The notes: generated by a model from the sequence alone, not told the origin. Positions 34,979 to 43,944 are shown, counted from the first letter of the stretch. The stretch is DNA of 64,000 nt from Limnohabitans sp. 2KL-27 (GCF_001269345.1 NZ_CXOP01000002.1:1550853-1614852); one strand, 5' to 3'. A program made the numbers and translations.

Positions 34979-36256
34979 TTACTTGTTGAAAATCAGATCC
35001 CGCAAGGTCAAGGAGATGGCGGGCACATAACTGATCAGCATCAGACAGCCCAAGATGACCCCAATGAAGGGGATCAGGTCTTTGATGATCCTGTCGAGCG
35101 AAATTCTGGCCACCGTGCAGGCGGCAAACAGGTTCACTCCAAAGGGTGGTGTGATCATGCCCAAGGCCAGGTTGACGATCATCACCATGCCAAAGTGGAT
35201 CGGGTCAATGCCAAAGTGCATCGCCACCGGCACCAGGATCGGGGCCAGCACGATGATGGCCGCGCTGGTCTCGATGAACATGCCGATGATGAACAAGGCT
35301 GCATTGATGCCCAACAAGAAATACATGGGCGATTGCAACACCTCTTGCAGCCAAGCGCCAATGGCCGCTGGCACACCGGCACGGGTGATCATGAATGCAA
35401 ACAAGCCGGCGTTGGCGATGATGAACATGATCACCGCGCTCGAAATCACCGATTTGCGCAGGATGTTGTACATGTCCTTGAAGCCGATTTCACGGTAGAT
35501 CACGGTGCCCACAATGAAGGAATAAAACACCGCCACAGCCGCGGCTTCGGTGGGGGTGAAGACGCCGCCATAGATGCCGCCCAACACGATGACGGGCATG
35601 AGCAAGGCCCAGCTGGCTTGCCAAGTGGCTTTGCCAAAGCTCAAGCGGCCATCACCGTCGTTTTTGCCCCAACCCTTGTATTTGGAATACAGCCAGACAA
35701 ACAACATCAGCGCGCCGCCAATGAGCAGGCCAGGACCGACACCGGCGACAAACAATTCACCAATCGAAACTTCGGCGCTGACGCCAAACAAGATCATGGG
35801 AATGGATGGGGGGATGATCACACCCAGCTCGGCCGAGGTCGCTTGCAAAGCGGTGGCCCAAGGTTTGGGGTAACCGTGTTTGATCAGGGCTGGAATCAAG
35901 ATCGCACCCACCGCGAAAGTTGTGGCGACCGACGAGCCTGAAACAGCCGCAAAAATCATGCAGGTCAGCACACAAGTCATGGGCAAGCCGCCTTGCACGC
36001 CTCCCACAATACTCTTGGCAAACTCCACCAAACGGCGAGAAATGCCGCCTGTTTCCATCAGGTTGCCGGCCAAAATAAAGAAGGGAATGGCAGCCAGCGG
36101 AAATTTGTTGATGGAATTGAACATTTCCTTGACGGAAATGAGCATGTTGGCGTCGGCGATCTGAATGCCAACAATCCCCGATAAACCAATGGAAACCGCC
36201 ACCGATACCGTCAGTGCAAAGCACAACAGCATCGTGAAAAGCATGACTGAACTCAT
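34979..36256 (-). CDS. dctM: TRAP transporter large permease
   Basis: A 425-residue inner-membrane protein with about 12 helices and the DctM signature blocks IPFFILAGNLMETGGI, SGSSVATTFAVGAI and TPPFGVNLFAACTVA. It forms the sodium-coupled channel of a tripartite ATP-independent periplasmic importer. ATG 36256 overlaps the dctQ stop by 4 nt (ATGA), so the permease subunits are co-translated. Substrate is not determinable from sequence. Confidence 0.95.
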   Translation of the reverse strand: MSSVMLFTMLLCFALTVSVAVSIGLSGIVGIQIADANMLISVKEMFNSINKFPLAAIPFFILAGNLMETGGISRRLVEFAKSIVGGVQGGLPMTCVLTCMIFAAVSGSSVATTFAVGAILIPALIKHGYPKPWATALQATSAELGVIIPPSIPMILFGVSAEVSIGELFVAGVGPGLLIGGALMLFVWLYSKYKGWGKNDGDGRLSFGKATWQASWALLMPVIVLGGIYGGVFTPTEAAAVAVFYSFIVGTVIYREIGFKDMYNILRKSVISSAVIMFIIANAGLFAFMITRAGVPAAIGAWLQEVLQSPMYFLLGINAALFIIGMFIETSAAIIVLAPILVPVAMHFGIDPIHFGMVMIVNLALGMITPPFGVNLFAACTVARISLDRIIKDLIPFIGVILGCLMLISYVPAISLTLRDLIFNK

Positions 36257-36747
36257 TGTGCGTTCTCCAATTCCATGCGCTGGGGGTCCAGCCAAAAACC
36301 GACGACGCCGATGATGCTGAAAACAGCGCCTACGGGCAGTGCCAAATAAGCCCAGAACATGGAGACGCCTTCCAAGCCAATCATGGACTGGACGCTGCCC
36401 CGGTTGGCATAGTCCCAGCCCCACCACAAAATCACGCCGCAAAGAACCAGGGCCGAGATGGCCACCACGGCATCCAAAATTCGCCGCATGCGATGGCCGC
36501 TCAAGCGGTAGAGCAAGTCCACGCTGACCATGGAGCCGGTGCGAAAAGCGGTGGGAATGCCGAGAAACACCATCCAGATCAGGCTAAAGCGGATCAACAC
36601 CTCGGTCCATTCTGCCGGTGACTCGAGGATGAAACGGGTCACAATTTGGTGAATGGCAAACGCCGCAGCCAGGGCCATCATCGCGCAGGCCAGCATCATC
36701 GAGAGGGCGGTGGTCCGCGCCTCAAAGCGTAAAAATAATTGTTTCAT
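36253..36747 (-). CDS. dctQ: TRAP transporter small permease
   Basis: A 164-residue protein with four membrane helices (for example MMLACAMMALAAAFAIHQIV and VVAISALVLCGVILWWGW), the DctQ subunit that pairs with DctM. Start 36747 (MKQLFLRFEARTT) is preferred over an in-frame ATG 18 nt upstream. A terminator-like hairpin lies between dctP and this gene. Confidence 0.92.
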   Translation of the reverse strand: MKQLFLRFEARTTALSMMLACAMMALAAAFAIHQIVTRFILESPAEWTEVLIRFSLIWMVFLGIPTAFRTGSMVSVDLLYRLSGHRMRRILDAVVAISALVLCGVILWWGWDYANRGSVQSMIGLEGVSMFWAYLALPVGAVFSIIGVVGFWLDPQRMELENAQ

Positions 36748-36768
36748 GGAGCGTTTCTCGACCAAATT

Positions 36769-36802
36769 GAAAAACGCCCGCCAGCCAAAGCCGGTCGGGC
36801 GT
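36769..36802 (-). terminator. Terminator-like hairpin between dctP and dctQM
   Basis: On the minus strand the stem ACGCCCG...CGGGCGT (36774-36802, with an inner GCC/GGC extension) is followed by a short U-run at 36770-36774. It lies in the 71-nt dctP-dctQ gap. Partial termination here would give more receptor than permease mRNA, a common arrangement for binding-protein-dependent importers. Confidence 0.7.
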
Positions 36803-36818
36803 CGTGCGCAAGCTCAGA

Positions 36819-37790
36819 TTACTTGAAGTTGCGAATGCGGTCCAAGTTGGCTTTGCCGAACTGCTTTTCAAATTCGGCCATGGCCGGGCCCATGGTGGCC
36901 AAGAACTTGGACTTGTCCACGTTCTCGATGATGGTCATGCCCTTTTTACGCAACTCGGCCACACCGTTGGCATCGTCCTTGTCCACGCGGGCGCGGTTGA
37001 CCTTGACGGCCTCTTTGGCCGAGTCGAGGAAGATCTGTTTGTCCGCGGCGCTGAGTTTGTCAAAAGAACCCTTGTTCATCAGGATCACCACGGGCGAATA
37101 AACGTGGCCTGTCAAAGTCAGGTGCTTTTGCACTTGGTCAAAGTTGGCCGCCATGATCACGGACAGGGGGTTTTCCTGGCCGTCCACAGTGCCTTGTTGC
37201 AAGGCGGTGAACACTTCAGGGAAAGCCATGGGGGTGGTCACAATGCCCAAGCTCTTGTAGGCCGCGACGTGCACGGGGTTTTCCATGGTGCGCATCTTGA
37301 GGCCTTTGAGGTCATCCGGTGCGTTCACTGGGCGCTTGCTGTTGGTCATGTGGCGCACGCCGTTTTCACCCCAAGCCAAAGCCTTGAAGCCTTTGGAGTC
37401 GAACTTGGTCAGCAACTCTTGGCCAATGGGGCCGTCCAGCACAGCGCGTGCGTGGGCTTTGTCACGGAACAAGAAGGGCACGTCCAAAATGCGCGACTCG
37501 GGCACAAAGTTGGGCACGGGGCCGGTCGATGTGGTGGCCAGTTCTTGGGTGCCCAGTTGGACCGATTCAATCGACTCGCGTTCGCCGCCCAAAGAGCCGG
37601 AATAGAAGTTCTGGATCTTGATGCGCCCGTTGGTGCGCTTTTCAACCTCTTTGGACAGGGTGTCGATGGCCTCGCCCTGGTGGGAGTTCTGGCCGACAGA
37701 GATGCTGTTGCGCATGGTGATTTGCGCAGAGGCTGTGGCCATGACACCTACGGCCAAACTCAGGCCCAACATCAGTTTGCTCAATTTCAT
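36819..37790 (-). CDS. dctP: TRAP transporter solute receptor (DctP family)
   Basis: A 323-residue periplasmic receptor with a signal peptide (about residues 1-22, ending TASAQ) and the DctP fold: FYSGSLGGERESIESVQLGT, then LKGLKMRTMENPVHVAAYKSLG with the ligand-carboxylate Arg (KMR), then FTALQQGTVDGQENPL. Ligands of this group are mostly organic acids. It is the first gene of dctPQM; a GntR-type operator lies upstream. Confidence 0.94.
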   Translation of the reverse strand: MKLSKLMLGLSLAVGVMATASAQITMRNSISVGQNSHQGEAIDTLSKEVEKRTNGRIKIQNFYSGSLGGERESIESVQLGTQELATTSTGPVPNFVPESRILDVPFLFRDKAHARAVLDGPIGQELLTKFDSKGFKALAWGENGVRHMTNSKRPVNAPDDLKGLKMRTMENPVHVAAYKSLGIVTTPMAFPEVFTALQQGTVDGQENPLSVIMAANFDQVQKHLTLTGHVYSPVVILMNKGSFDKLSAADKQIFLDSAKEAVKVNRARVDKDDANGVAELRKKGMTIIENVDKSKFLATMGPAMAEFEKQFGKANLDRIRNFK

Positions 37791-37835
37791 TCGAAAGCTC
37801 CTCGTGGATCGGTGGACGACAACAAGTTGCGAATC

Positions 37836-37852
37836 AACTTGTCATACAAGTT
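37836..37852. promoter_or_regulatory. GntR/FadR-type operator candidate upstream of dctP
   Basis: A perfect inverted repeat AACTTGT-CAT-ACAAGTT fits the TNGTNNNACNA pattern of the FadR/FCD branch of GntR regulators. A second overlapping inverted repeat CAAGTTG/CAACTTG spans 37823-37841. Both lie 33-62 nt upstream of the dctP start. No GntR gene is in the window. Confidence 0.55.
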
Positions 37853-37944
37853 TGATTATGGGGTGCCGGTAGGCCTGTTTGACTACGGGTTTTCGCGGGG
37901 GTGGTGATGCCTTGGTGACGCCCTGGGGTCTGTTCCGGTCACCC

Positions 37945-37967
37945 AAAAAGGCCCCATGTTGGGGCCT
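37945..37967 (-). terminator. Intrinsic terminator after the ETF-QO gene
   Basis: On the minus strand AGGCCCC/GGGGCCT (37949-37967, 5-nt loop) is followed by a U-run (37945-37949). It lies 20 nt past the ETF-QO stop, before the dctP promoter region. Confidence 0.85.
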
Positions 37968-37986
37968 CTTCTAGGGGGCCTCAGGC

Positions 37987-39678
37987 TCACATGCCGGTGT
38001 AGTTGGGGCCGCCACCGCCTTCGGGTGTCACCCAGACGATGTTTTGTGTGGGGTCCTTGATGTCGCAGGTCTTGCAGTGCACGCAGTTTTGCGCGTTGAT
38101 CTGCAGGCGGTCGGAGTTGTCTTCATTCTTGACATACTCATAAACCCCAGCCGGGCAATAGCGGCTTTCGGGGCCTGCGTACTTGGCCAGGTTGGTGCCC
38201 ACGGGCACCGAGGCGTCCTTGAGCGTGAGGTGGGCTGGCTGGTTTTCTTCGTGGTTGGTGTTGCTGATGAACACGCTGCTCAAGCGGTCAAAGGTGAGCT
38301 TGCCATCGGGCTTGGGGTAGTCGATCTTGGGGCAATCGGCCGCAGGTTTCAAATAGGTGTGATCGACCTTGTCGCGGCGAAGGGTCCAGGGAATGTGACC
38401 ACGCAGCACAAACTGCTCAAAGCCGTTCATGAGGGTGGCCACCGTCAGGCCCTTTTTGAACCAGGTCTTGAAGTTGCGGGACTTGTTCAGCTCGGTGTAG
38501 AGCCAGCTGGATTCAAACGCCTCAGGGTAGGCACTCAGCTCGTCGTGCTCACGACCGGCCACGATGGCGTCGTAAGCGGCTTCGGCGGCCAGCATGCCGG
38601 TCTTGATGGCGGCGTGGCTGCCCTTGATGCGGCTCACGTTCAGGTAACCGGCATCACAGCCCACCAGCGCGCCGCCCGGGAACACGGTTTTGGGCAAGCT
38701 CATCAGGCCGCCAGCGGTGATGGCGCGGGCGCCGTAGCCGATGCGCTTGGCGTTGACTTCGCCCTTGTCGTTGGTGAAGTACCACTTGATGTTGGCGTGG
38801 GTTTTCCAGCGCTGGAATTCTTCAAAGGGGCTGAGCCAGGGGTTGGCGTAGTCCAGGCCGACCACGTAGCCAATTGCCACCTTGTTGTCTTCCATGTGGT
38901 ACATGAACGCACCGCCGTAGGTGTCGTTGTTCATGGGCCAGCCAGCGGTGTGCATGACAAAGCCGGGGGTGTGACGGGAGGGATCGATCTCCCAGACTTC
39001 CTTGATGCCGATGCCGTAGGTTTGCGGGTCGCAGCCTTCGTCCAGCTTGTATTGGGCGATCAGCTGCTTGCCCAGGTGGCCTCGCGCGCCTTCGGCGAAC
39101 ACGGTGTACTTGCCATGCAGCTCCATGCCCAGTTGGAAGTTCTCGGTCGGCTCGCCGTCCTTGCCTACCCCCAGGTTGCCGGTGGCCACGCCTTTGACGG
39201 AGCCGTCGTCGTTGTAGAGCACTTCTGCGGCGGTGAAGCCCGGGAAGATTTCCACGCCCAGGTTTTCGGCCTGCTGGCCCAGCCAACGGGTGAAATTGCT
39301 CAGGCTGATGATGTAGTTGCCATGGTTTTGCGCGCACTCGGGCAAAAAGATGCCGGGGGTGCGGGTGGCGCCGGACTCAGACAGAAAGCTCCAGGCGTCA
39401 TCGGTGACGGGCTGGTTCAGCGGGGCGCCGCGTTCTTTCCAGTCGGGGAAGAGTTCGGTCAGGGCCTTGGGGTCCATGATCGCGCCGCTCAGGATGTGTG
39501 CACCAGGCTCGCCGCCTTTTTCCAGCACCACCACCGACACGTCGGTGCCTTTTTCAGCCGCCAGTTGTTTGAGGCGGATGGCCGTGGACAGGCCAGCCGG
39601 GCCCCCACCGACCACGACCACGTCGTAGGGCATGGATTCGCGTGGGCCATAAGTGCTCAGGATTTCTTCGGGGCTCAT
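37987..39678 (-). CDS. Electron transfer flavoprotein-ubiquinone oxidoreductase
   Basis: A 563-residue membrane-associated iron-sulphur flavoprotein that passes electrons from acyl-CoA dehydrogenases, via ETF, to ubiquinone. The FAD loop is VVVVGGGPAGLSTAIRL near residue 20. The C-terminal 4Fe-4S Cys are in RYCPAGVYEY and NCVHCKTCDIKDPTQNI. Length is normal. It fits the acyl-CoA catabolism genes on the other side of the divergent region (39679-39829). ETF alpha and beta subunits are not in the window. Confidence 0.95.
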   Translation of the reverse strand: MSPEEILSTYGPRESMPYDVVVVGGGPAGLSTAIRLKQLAAEKGTDVSVVVLEKGGEPGAHILSGAIMDPKALTELFPDWKERGAPLNQPVTDDAWSFLSESGATRTPGIFLPECAQNHGNYIISLSNFTRWLGQQAENLGVEIFPGFTAAEVLYNDDGSVKGVATGNLGVGKDGEPTENFQLGMELHGKYTVFAEGARGHLGKQLIAQYKLDEGCDPQTYGIGIKEVWEIDPSRHTPGFVMHTAGWPMNNDTYGGAFMYHMEDNKVAIGYVVGLDYANPWLSPFEEFQRWKTHANIKWYFTNDKGEVNAKRIGYGARAITAGGLMSLPKTVFPGGALVGCDAGYLNVSRIKGSHAAIKTGMLAAEAAYDAIVAGREHDELSAYPEAFESSWLYTELNKSRNFKTWFKKGLTVATLMNGFEQFVLRGHIPWTLRRDKVDHTYLKPAADCPKIDYPKPDGKLTFDRLSSVFISNTNHEENQPAHLTLKDASVPVGTNLAKYAGPESRYCPAGVYEYVKNEDNSDRLQINAQNCVHCKTCDIKDPTQNIVWVTPEGGGGPNYTGM

Positions 39679-39829
39679 GAAGGTGTCTTCTTGGGAAATG
39701 GGTCAAAACAAATGCCTGAGCACAATGCTGTCGGGCGTGTGACTCATTTTATGCGGCTCTTTCCGGCTTGGCCTGCACAATGGCGTCAACAGTATTGCCC
39801 CGGGTGGGTCCATTCTTGAAGGAGTTCTG

Positions 39830-40612
39830 ATGGCTTATGAAATTGATTTGTCCGGCCGCGTGGCCTTGGTCACAGGGGCCTCGGGTGGTTTAGGGGCCCA
39901 ATTTGCCAAAACCTTGGCCGCAGCCGGTGCGGGCGTGGTGTTGGCCAGTCGCCGAATGGAAAAGCTCAAGGACTTGCGGGCCGAGATCGAAGCCGCAGGG
40001 GGCGATGCCAATGTGGTCGAGATGGACGTGACCGACCGCCACAGCATTGCGGCGGCGGTGGCGCACGCCGAAACCGAGATGGGCAGCATCGACATTTTGG
40101 TGAACAACTCCGGCGTGAGCACCACCCAGCGCATCCAGGATGTGACGGCAGAAGATTACGACTTCATCATGAACACCAATGTGCGTGGCGCGTTTTTTGT
40201 GGCGCAAGAGGTGGGCAAACGCATGCTGGCCCGGGCCAAGGGCGCGGCCCCGGGCAGTTTCACGGGTGGACGCATCATCAACATCGCCTCGATGGCGGGC
40301 CTGAAAGTGCTGCCGCAAATTGGCGTGTACTGCATGAGCAAGGCGGCGGTGATCCAAATGACCAAGGCCTTTGCCATCGAGTGGGGCAAGTTCGGCATCA
40401 ACGTGAACGCGATTTGCCCGGGTTACATCGACACCGAGATCAACCACCACCATTGGCAAACCGAGCAGGGCCAAAAACTCGTCAGCATGCTGCCGCGCAA
40501 ACGCGTGGGTCAGCCCCAGGACCTCGACGCCTTGCTGATGCTGCTGGCCAGCGACCAAAGCCACTTCATCAACGGTGCAGTGGTGTCGGCCGATGACGGT
40601 TTTGCGGTTTAA
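39830..40612 (+). CDS. SDR family oxidoreductase
   Basis: A 260-residue short-chain dehydrogenase with TGASGGLGAQF (cofactor loop), NNSGVSTT, the catalytic Ser strand INIASMAG and YCMSKAAV with Tyr/Lys near residue 167. It resembles 3-hydroxyacyl-CoA or 3-oxoacyl reductases of degradative clusters. ATG 39830 has an AAGGAG Shine-Dalgarno. The thioesterase gene follows after 12 nt, so they form an operon. Confidence 0.9.
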   Translation: MAYEIDLSGRVALVTGASGGLGAQFAKTLAAAGAGVVLASRRMEKLKDLRAEIEAAGGDANVVEMDVTDRHSIAAAVAHAETEMGSIDILVNNSGVSTTQRIQDVTAEDYDFIMNTNVRGAFFVAQEVGKRMLARAKGAAPGSFTGGRIINIASMAGLKVLPQIGVYCMSKAAVIQMTKAFAIEWGKFGINVNAICPGYIDTEINHHHWQTEQGQKLVSMLPRKRVGQPQDLDALLMLLASDQSHFINGAVVSADDGFAV

Positions 40613-40624
40613 CAGGACCAGGCC

Positions 40625-41047
40625 ATGAAGCTGGAACTGCCTGAGCACAAAAAACAAGTTTTCGAGTTGGTGATCCCCATTCGGTGGGGCGACATGGACG
40701 CCATGGGCCACGTCAACAACACCGTGTATTTTCGTTACATGGAGACACTGCGCATCGATTGGTTTGCGGCGATCGGCTGCCCTGTCAATCCCCAAGGGCA
40801 GGGGCCAGTCATCGTCAACGCGTTTTGTAACTTCTACAAACAATTCGAGTTTCCGGGCGACATCCTGGCGAAGATGTTTGTGAGCGATCCGGGCCGCACC
40901 ACGTTCGAGAGTTGGTGCACCTTGGAGCGCACCGACCAGCCTGGCGTGGTGTTTGCTGCCGGAGGCGCGACCACGATTTGGGTGGATTTCCCCAACCAAA
41001 AGGCCGTGACCCTGCCCGATTGGATGCGGGCCTTGGTCAGCGACTGA
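40625..41047 (+). CDS. Acyl-CoA thioesterase (4HBT hot-dog family)
   Basis: A 140-residue hot-dog-fold thioesterase with the motif IRWGDMDAMGHVNNTVYFRYME near residue 20, in which the Asp is the expected catalytic residue. It hydrolyses acyl-CoA thioesters of unknown chain type. It is probably co-transcribed with the upstream SDR gene, and convergent with the PF10118 gene (44-nt gap). Confidence 0.92.
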   Translation: MKLELPEHKKQVFELVIPIRWGDMDAMGHVNNTVYFRYMETLRIDWFAAIGCPVNPQGQGPVIVNAFCNFYKQFEFPGDILAKMFVSDPGRTTFESWCTLERTDQPGVVFAAGGATTIWVDFPNQKAVTLPDWMRALVSD

Positions 41048-41091
41048 GCGCTGTTGCTGTTGTGCAGGTGCGCACCCCGTGCGCGAAAGCC

Positions 41092-41988
41092 TCAGGTGGC
41101 CGATGTCGCGGTGCCACCCACCGCACGCCACTGGTCGGCATGGCTTTGCAGCCAATCTTGTGACAGCGTAGCGCTGCCCACTTGCATGGGGTGAAAGTCT
41201 TGGCGGGTGTAGGCCCAGATGGGCTTGGCCACACGCCAAACCATGCCGTGGCGACCGAACAAAAACTTGCCCGCTGACCACCAGGTGGCGGGCTTGAACA
41301 GCGTCTTGTCGTGCCAGAGGTTGTTGATTGTTTGGCGGAACACGTCGGTGCTGAACTGGATCGTCACATACCAGAACCAACGCATGCGCCAGGCGTGGTT
41401 GCCTCCCAAGCGTTGGTACAGGTCAAAGGCCACGCATTTGTGTTCGGACTCTTCGGCCGCGTGCCAGCGCCACAGGGTTTTCAGGGGTTCTTCGGCGTTG
41501 GCAAACCAGTCGCCAGGCTGGTCCATTCGGTCCAAGGTCAGATCGCCAAAGATGGAGGTGTAGTGCTCAAAGGCGGCGGTGATCGCCAACTCGTGCAGGT
41601 AGCCTTTGTCACTTTTGCTGAAAAATTCTTCGCGGCCTTTTTTCAGACGTTGCTCGGCGCGGGGGCCCCAGTGGTTCACAAAACCCTGCTTTTCCAAGTG
41701 CGCGTTGTACAAAGCGTGCAGGTGGCGGTGGGTGGCTTCCTGGCCCACAAAGCCCTTGGCAATGTGCTGGAGTTCCTGGTTTTCGGGGGTGTTGGGCAGC
41801 TGCCTGGCGCCCGCCTTGACGGCATCGATGAACGACTGCTCACCGACCGGAAAGCTCATGGACAAGGCGTTGGCATAGGCCGTCAAAAATGCGTCTCCCC
41901 CGTTCCAGTGGCGCGAGAAACCTTGGCTCAAATCCACGCTCAGACGGCGCACGGTCAACTCGGTTGGGGCGGCGGGGTGGTTGTTCAT
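41092..41988 (-). CDS. Metal-dependent hydrolase family protein (PF10118)
   Basis: A 298-residue helical protein with the conserved acidic/His motifs of the predicted metal-dependent hydrolase family: FVGQEATHRHLHALYN near residue 95, AFEHYTSIFGD near 145, and WRWHAAEESEHKCVAFDLY near 180. These E/H pairs resemble a di-iron, ferritin-like site. Enzymatic role is not established. It is divergent from a TetR regulator, which may control it. Confidence 0.85.
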   Translation of the reverse strand: MNNHPAAPTELTVRRLSVDLSQGFSRHWNGGDAFLTAYANALSMSFPVGEQSFIDAVKAGARQLPNTPENQELQHIAKGFVGQEATHRHLHALYNAHLEKQGFVNHWGPRAEQRLKKGREEFFSKSDKGYLHELAITAAFEHYTSIFGDLTLDRMDQPGDWFANAEEPLKTLWRWHAAEESEHKCVAFDLYQRLGGNHAWRMRWFWYVTIQFSTDVFRQTINNLWHDKTLFKPATWWSAGKFLFGRHGMVWRVAKPIWAYTRQDFHPMQVGSATLSQDWLQSHADQWRAVGGTATSAT

Positions 41989-42036
41989 GGTGGGTCTCGT
42001 GTGCAAACAGGTCAGAATGTGAGCATTGTTCAGGTT

Positions 42037-42053
42037 TTGCAAAGACCTTGCAA
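42037..42053. promoter_or_regulatory. Candidate TetR operator
   Basis: TTGCAA-N5-TTGCAA forms a 17-bp near-perfect dyad in the 101-nt divergent region between the PF10118 gene and the TetR gene, 37 nt upstream of the TetR start. Position and symmetry fit a TetR site; there is no direct evidence. Confidence 0.4.
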
Positions 42054-42089
42054 CTCGCTATCTGCTCAGATTTACACCGAGGCCCCGTC

Positions 42090-42788
42090 ATGCCCGCTGC
42101 CAAACCCGTTGCAAAGTCCGTAACCAAGCCACAGGCCAAGCTCCAAGCCGATCTCAGTCTGCGTCGCCAGCCATCGCAGGCCCGGGCGCAGCAGACCATG
42201 CAGACCCTGTTCAAGGCCGCTGCTCAGATTCTGGACAAGGAAGGCGAGGGCGGGTTGACCACCAACAAGGTGGCTGCGGCTGCCGGGTTTTCGATTGGCA
42301 CGCTGTACCAGTACTTTCCGAGCAAAGAAGTGCTGGTGCGGGCCATGGCCGCTCGGGGGCAAGAGATGGTGCTGCAAGAGCTGGGCCGCTACCTGAGCGA
42401 GCTGGAAACCCTGCCCAATGTGCGCGAGCGCGATGGGCGCGCGCTGCTGGACCAGGCCATTCGCATTTTGGTGCGCGGCTTTGCCACGGGCAAGGGCCTG
42501 AGCCAAAGCCTGATTCACCTGTGCTGGACACTGGAAAAGCCCGATGAAACCGCGAGCGCTGTGCGCCAGGTGGCGGACCGCCTGGCCATCTTTTTTGAGC
42601 GCATCGGTCACCCCGCGCTGCAAACGCCCAGCCCTGCACAACTGTTCGTGCTGACCCGCTCGGTCATTGGCACGCTGCGCAGCGCCAGCCTCGAAAAGTC
42701 ACCTTTGCTGGGCAGCCCCGCGTTTGAGGAGGCCCTGGTGCAGATGGCCTGGGCCTTGCTGGCCCGCGCCAAGATGGACGCCCGTTAA
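42090..42788 (+). CDS. TetR family transcriptional regulator
   Basis: A 232-residue regulator with a basic, low-complexity N-terminal tail (residues 1-40) and a TetR HTH: GLTTNKVAAAAGFSIGTLYQYFPSKEVLV near residues 62-90. The C-terminal ligand domain is not assignable to a subfamily. It is divergent from the PF10118 gene and probably represses it. ATG 42090 starts the tail; the frame is open upstream but overlaps the opposing gene. Confidence 0.92.
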   Translation: MPAAKPVAKSVTKPQAKLQADLSLRRQPSQARAQQTMQTLFKAAAQILDKEGEGGLTTNKVAAAAGFSIGTLYQYFPSKEVLVRAMAARGQEMVLQELGRYLSELETLPNVRERDGRALLDQAIRILVRGFATGKGLSQSLIHLCWTLEKPDETASAVRQVADRLAIFFERIGHPALQTPSPAQLFVLTRSVIGTLRSASLEKSPLLGSPAFEEALVQMAWALLARAKMDAR

Positions 42789-42811
42789 AGGCGCAGGCGA
42801 CTGGTGGCCGT

Positions 42812-43408
42812 TCAAGCCGCTGGTTTGGCCTTGGGCGCACGGCCCATCAGATAAAACTCGGGATTGGGCATCATGCCGCTGAAGCTGGCCATGCGGTTAC
42901 TCAGGCCAAAGAACGCGGTGATGGCCGCGATGTCCCAGATGTCTTCGTCGTTGAAGCCGTGGGCATGCAAGGCAGCAAAATCGGCGTCTTCCACTTCATG
43001 GGATTGGTTGCAGACCTTGAGGGCGAAGTCCAGCATGGCGCGTTGGCGTGGGCTGATGTCTGCCTTGCGGTGATTGATGGCGACTTGGTCGGCCACCAAG
43101 GGTTTTTTTTCGTAAATGCGCAAGATGGCACCATGCGCCACCACGCAATACAGGCAGTGGTTGGCCGCGCTGGTGGTGGTCACGATCATCTCGCGCTCAC
43201 CCTTGGTGAGGCCGCTCTCACGCCCGACCGACTCGGGCACCATCAGGGCGTCGTGGTAAGCAAAGAACGCGCGCCACTCGGCCGGGCGACGGGCAAAGGC
43301 CAGAAACACATTGGGTACAAAACCGGCTTTTTCCTGGACTTCGAGTACCTTGGCTTTGATGTCTTCAGGCAAGTCATGGATTTCGGGGGCGGGGTAACGG
43401 TCGCTCAT
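42812..43408 (-). CDS. Peroxidase-related (AhpD/CMD-like) protein
   Basis: A 198-residue carboxymuconolactone-decarboxylase-fold protein of the uncharacterised peroxidase-related type. The redox motif is SAANHCLYCVVAHGAIL with a CxxC near residue 87. The N-terminal segment FVPNVFLAFARRP and the C-terminal FFGLSNRMASFSGMMPNPEF are typical. It may act in peroxide reduction with a thiol partner. ATG 43408 is chosen. A half hairpin repeat lies just upstream at 43426-43446. Confidence 0.88.
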   Translation of the reverse strand: MSDRYPAPEIHDLPEDIKAKVLEVQEKAGFVPNVFLAFARRPAEWRAFFAYHDALMVPESVGRESGLTKGEREMIVTTTSAANHCLYCVVAHGAILRIYEKKPLVADQVAINHRKADISPRQRAMLDFALKVCNQSHEVEDADFAALHAHGFNDEDIWDIAAITAFFGLSNRMASFSGMMPNPEFYLMGRAPKAKPAA

Positions 43409-43425
43409 AAAGGTCCTTGGTTCTG

Positions 43426-43446
43426 TCAGGCCCGCGAAGGCGGGTC
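43426..43446. repeat. Half-element hairpin repeat
   Basis: GTCAGG then CCCGC-GAAG-GCGGG (43431-43444) has the same GTCA-plus-stem design as one half of the element at 9087-9142. It lies in the divergent gap between the peroxidase-related gene and pcaC. Confidence 0.5.
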
Positions 43447-43521
43447 GCCTGTTGGATGGGCTTCGGTTGTCCGGGGCAGCCACACGACAGATTATGCTGA
43501 CGAACTTTTCAGGAGCCTGTC

Positions 43522-43944
43522 ATGCCTTCAACACCCCTTTCCCCGATCGAGCAAGCCCGTCAAGCCCGCCCCGATGATGCGGCCTTTCAGTCGGGTCTGA
43601 GCACCCGCGCTCAGGTCATGGGCCCCGAGTATGTGGACCGCGCCTTCGGCAACGCCACCGACTACACCCTGCCCATGCAGGAATTCATCACGCGCAACGC
43701 CTGGGGCAACGTCTGGCAGCGGCCAGGCCTGGACCTGAAGACGCGCAGCCTCATCACCGTGGCCATGCTCGCAGCCCAGGGCAAGCAGCATGAACTCAAA
43801 GCCCATGTGCGCGGCGCACTCAACAACGGCGCCACCCCAGATGAGTTGCGCGAGGTGATGCTGCACGCCACCGTTTACTGCGGCTTTCCCACTGCCATCG
43901 ATGCGTTTCGCACTGTCACCGAAGTGGTGGAGTCCCAGGCCTGA
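43522..43944 (+). CDS. pcaC: 4-carboxymuconolactone decarboxylase family protein
   Basis: A 140-residue protein matching PcaC: GPEYVDRAFGNATDYTLPMQEF, NAWGNVWQRPGLDLKTRSL and HVRGALNNGATPDELREVMLH. PcaC turns 4-carboxymuconolactone into 3-oxoadipate enol-lactone in protocatechuate breakdown. The rest of the pca pathway is not in the window, so this could be a stand-alone homologue. Downstream is a nitroreductase on the same strand after 80 nt. Confidence 0.85.
   Translation: MPSTPLSPIEQARQARPDDAAFQSGLSTRAQVMGPEYVDRAFGNATDYTLPMQEFITRNAWGNVWQRPGLDLKTRSLITVAMLAAQGKQHELKAHVRGALNNGATPDELREVMLHATVYCGFPTAIDAFRTVTEVVESQA

Noticed and set aside
38044..39819. 591-codon frame antisense to ETF-QO
   Set aside because: Composition is typical of antisense shadows and ETF-QO is unambiguous on the other strand.
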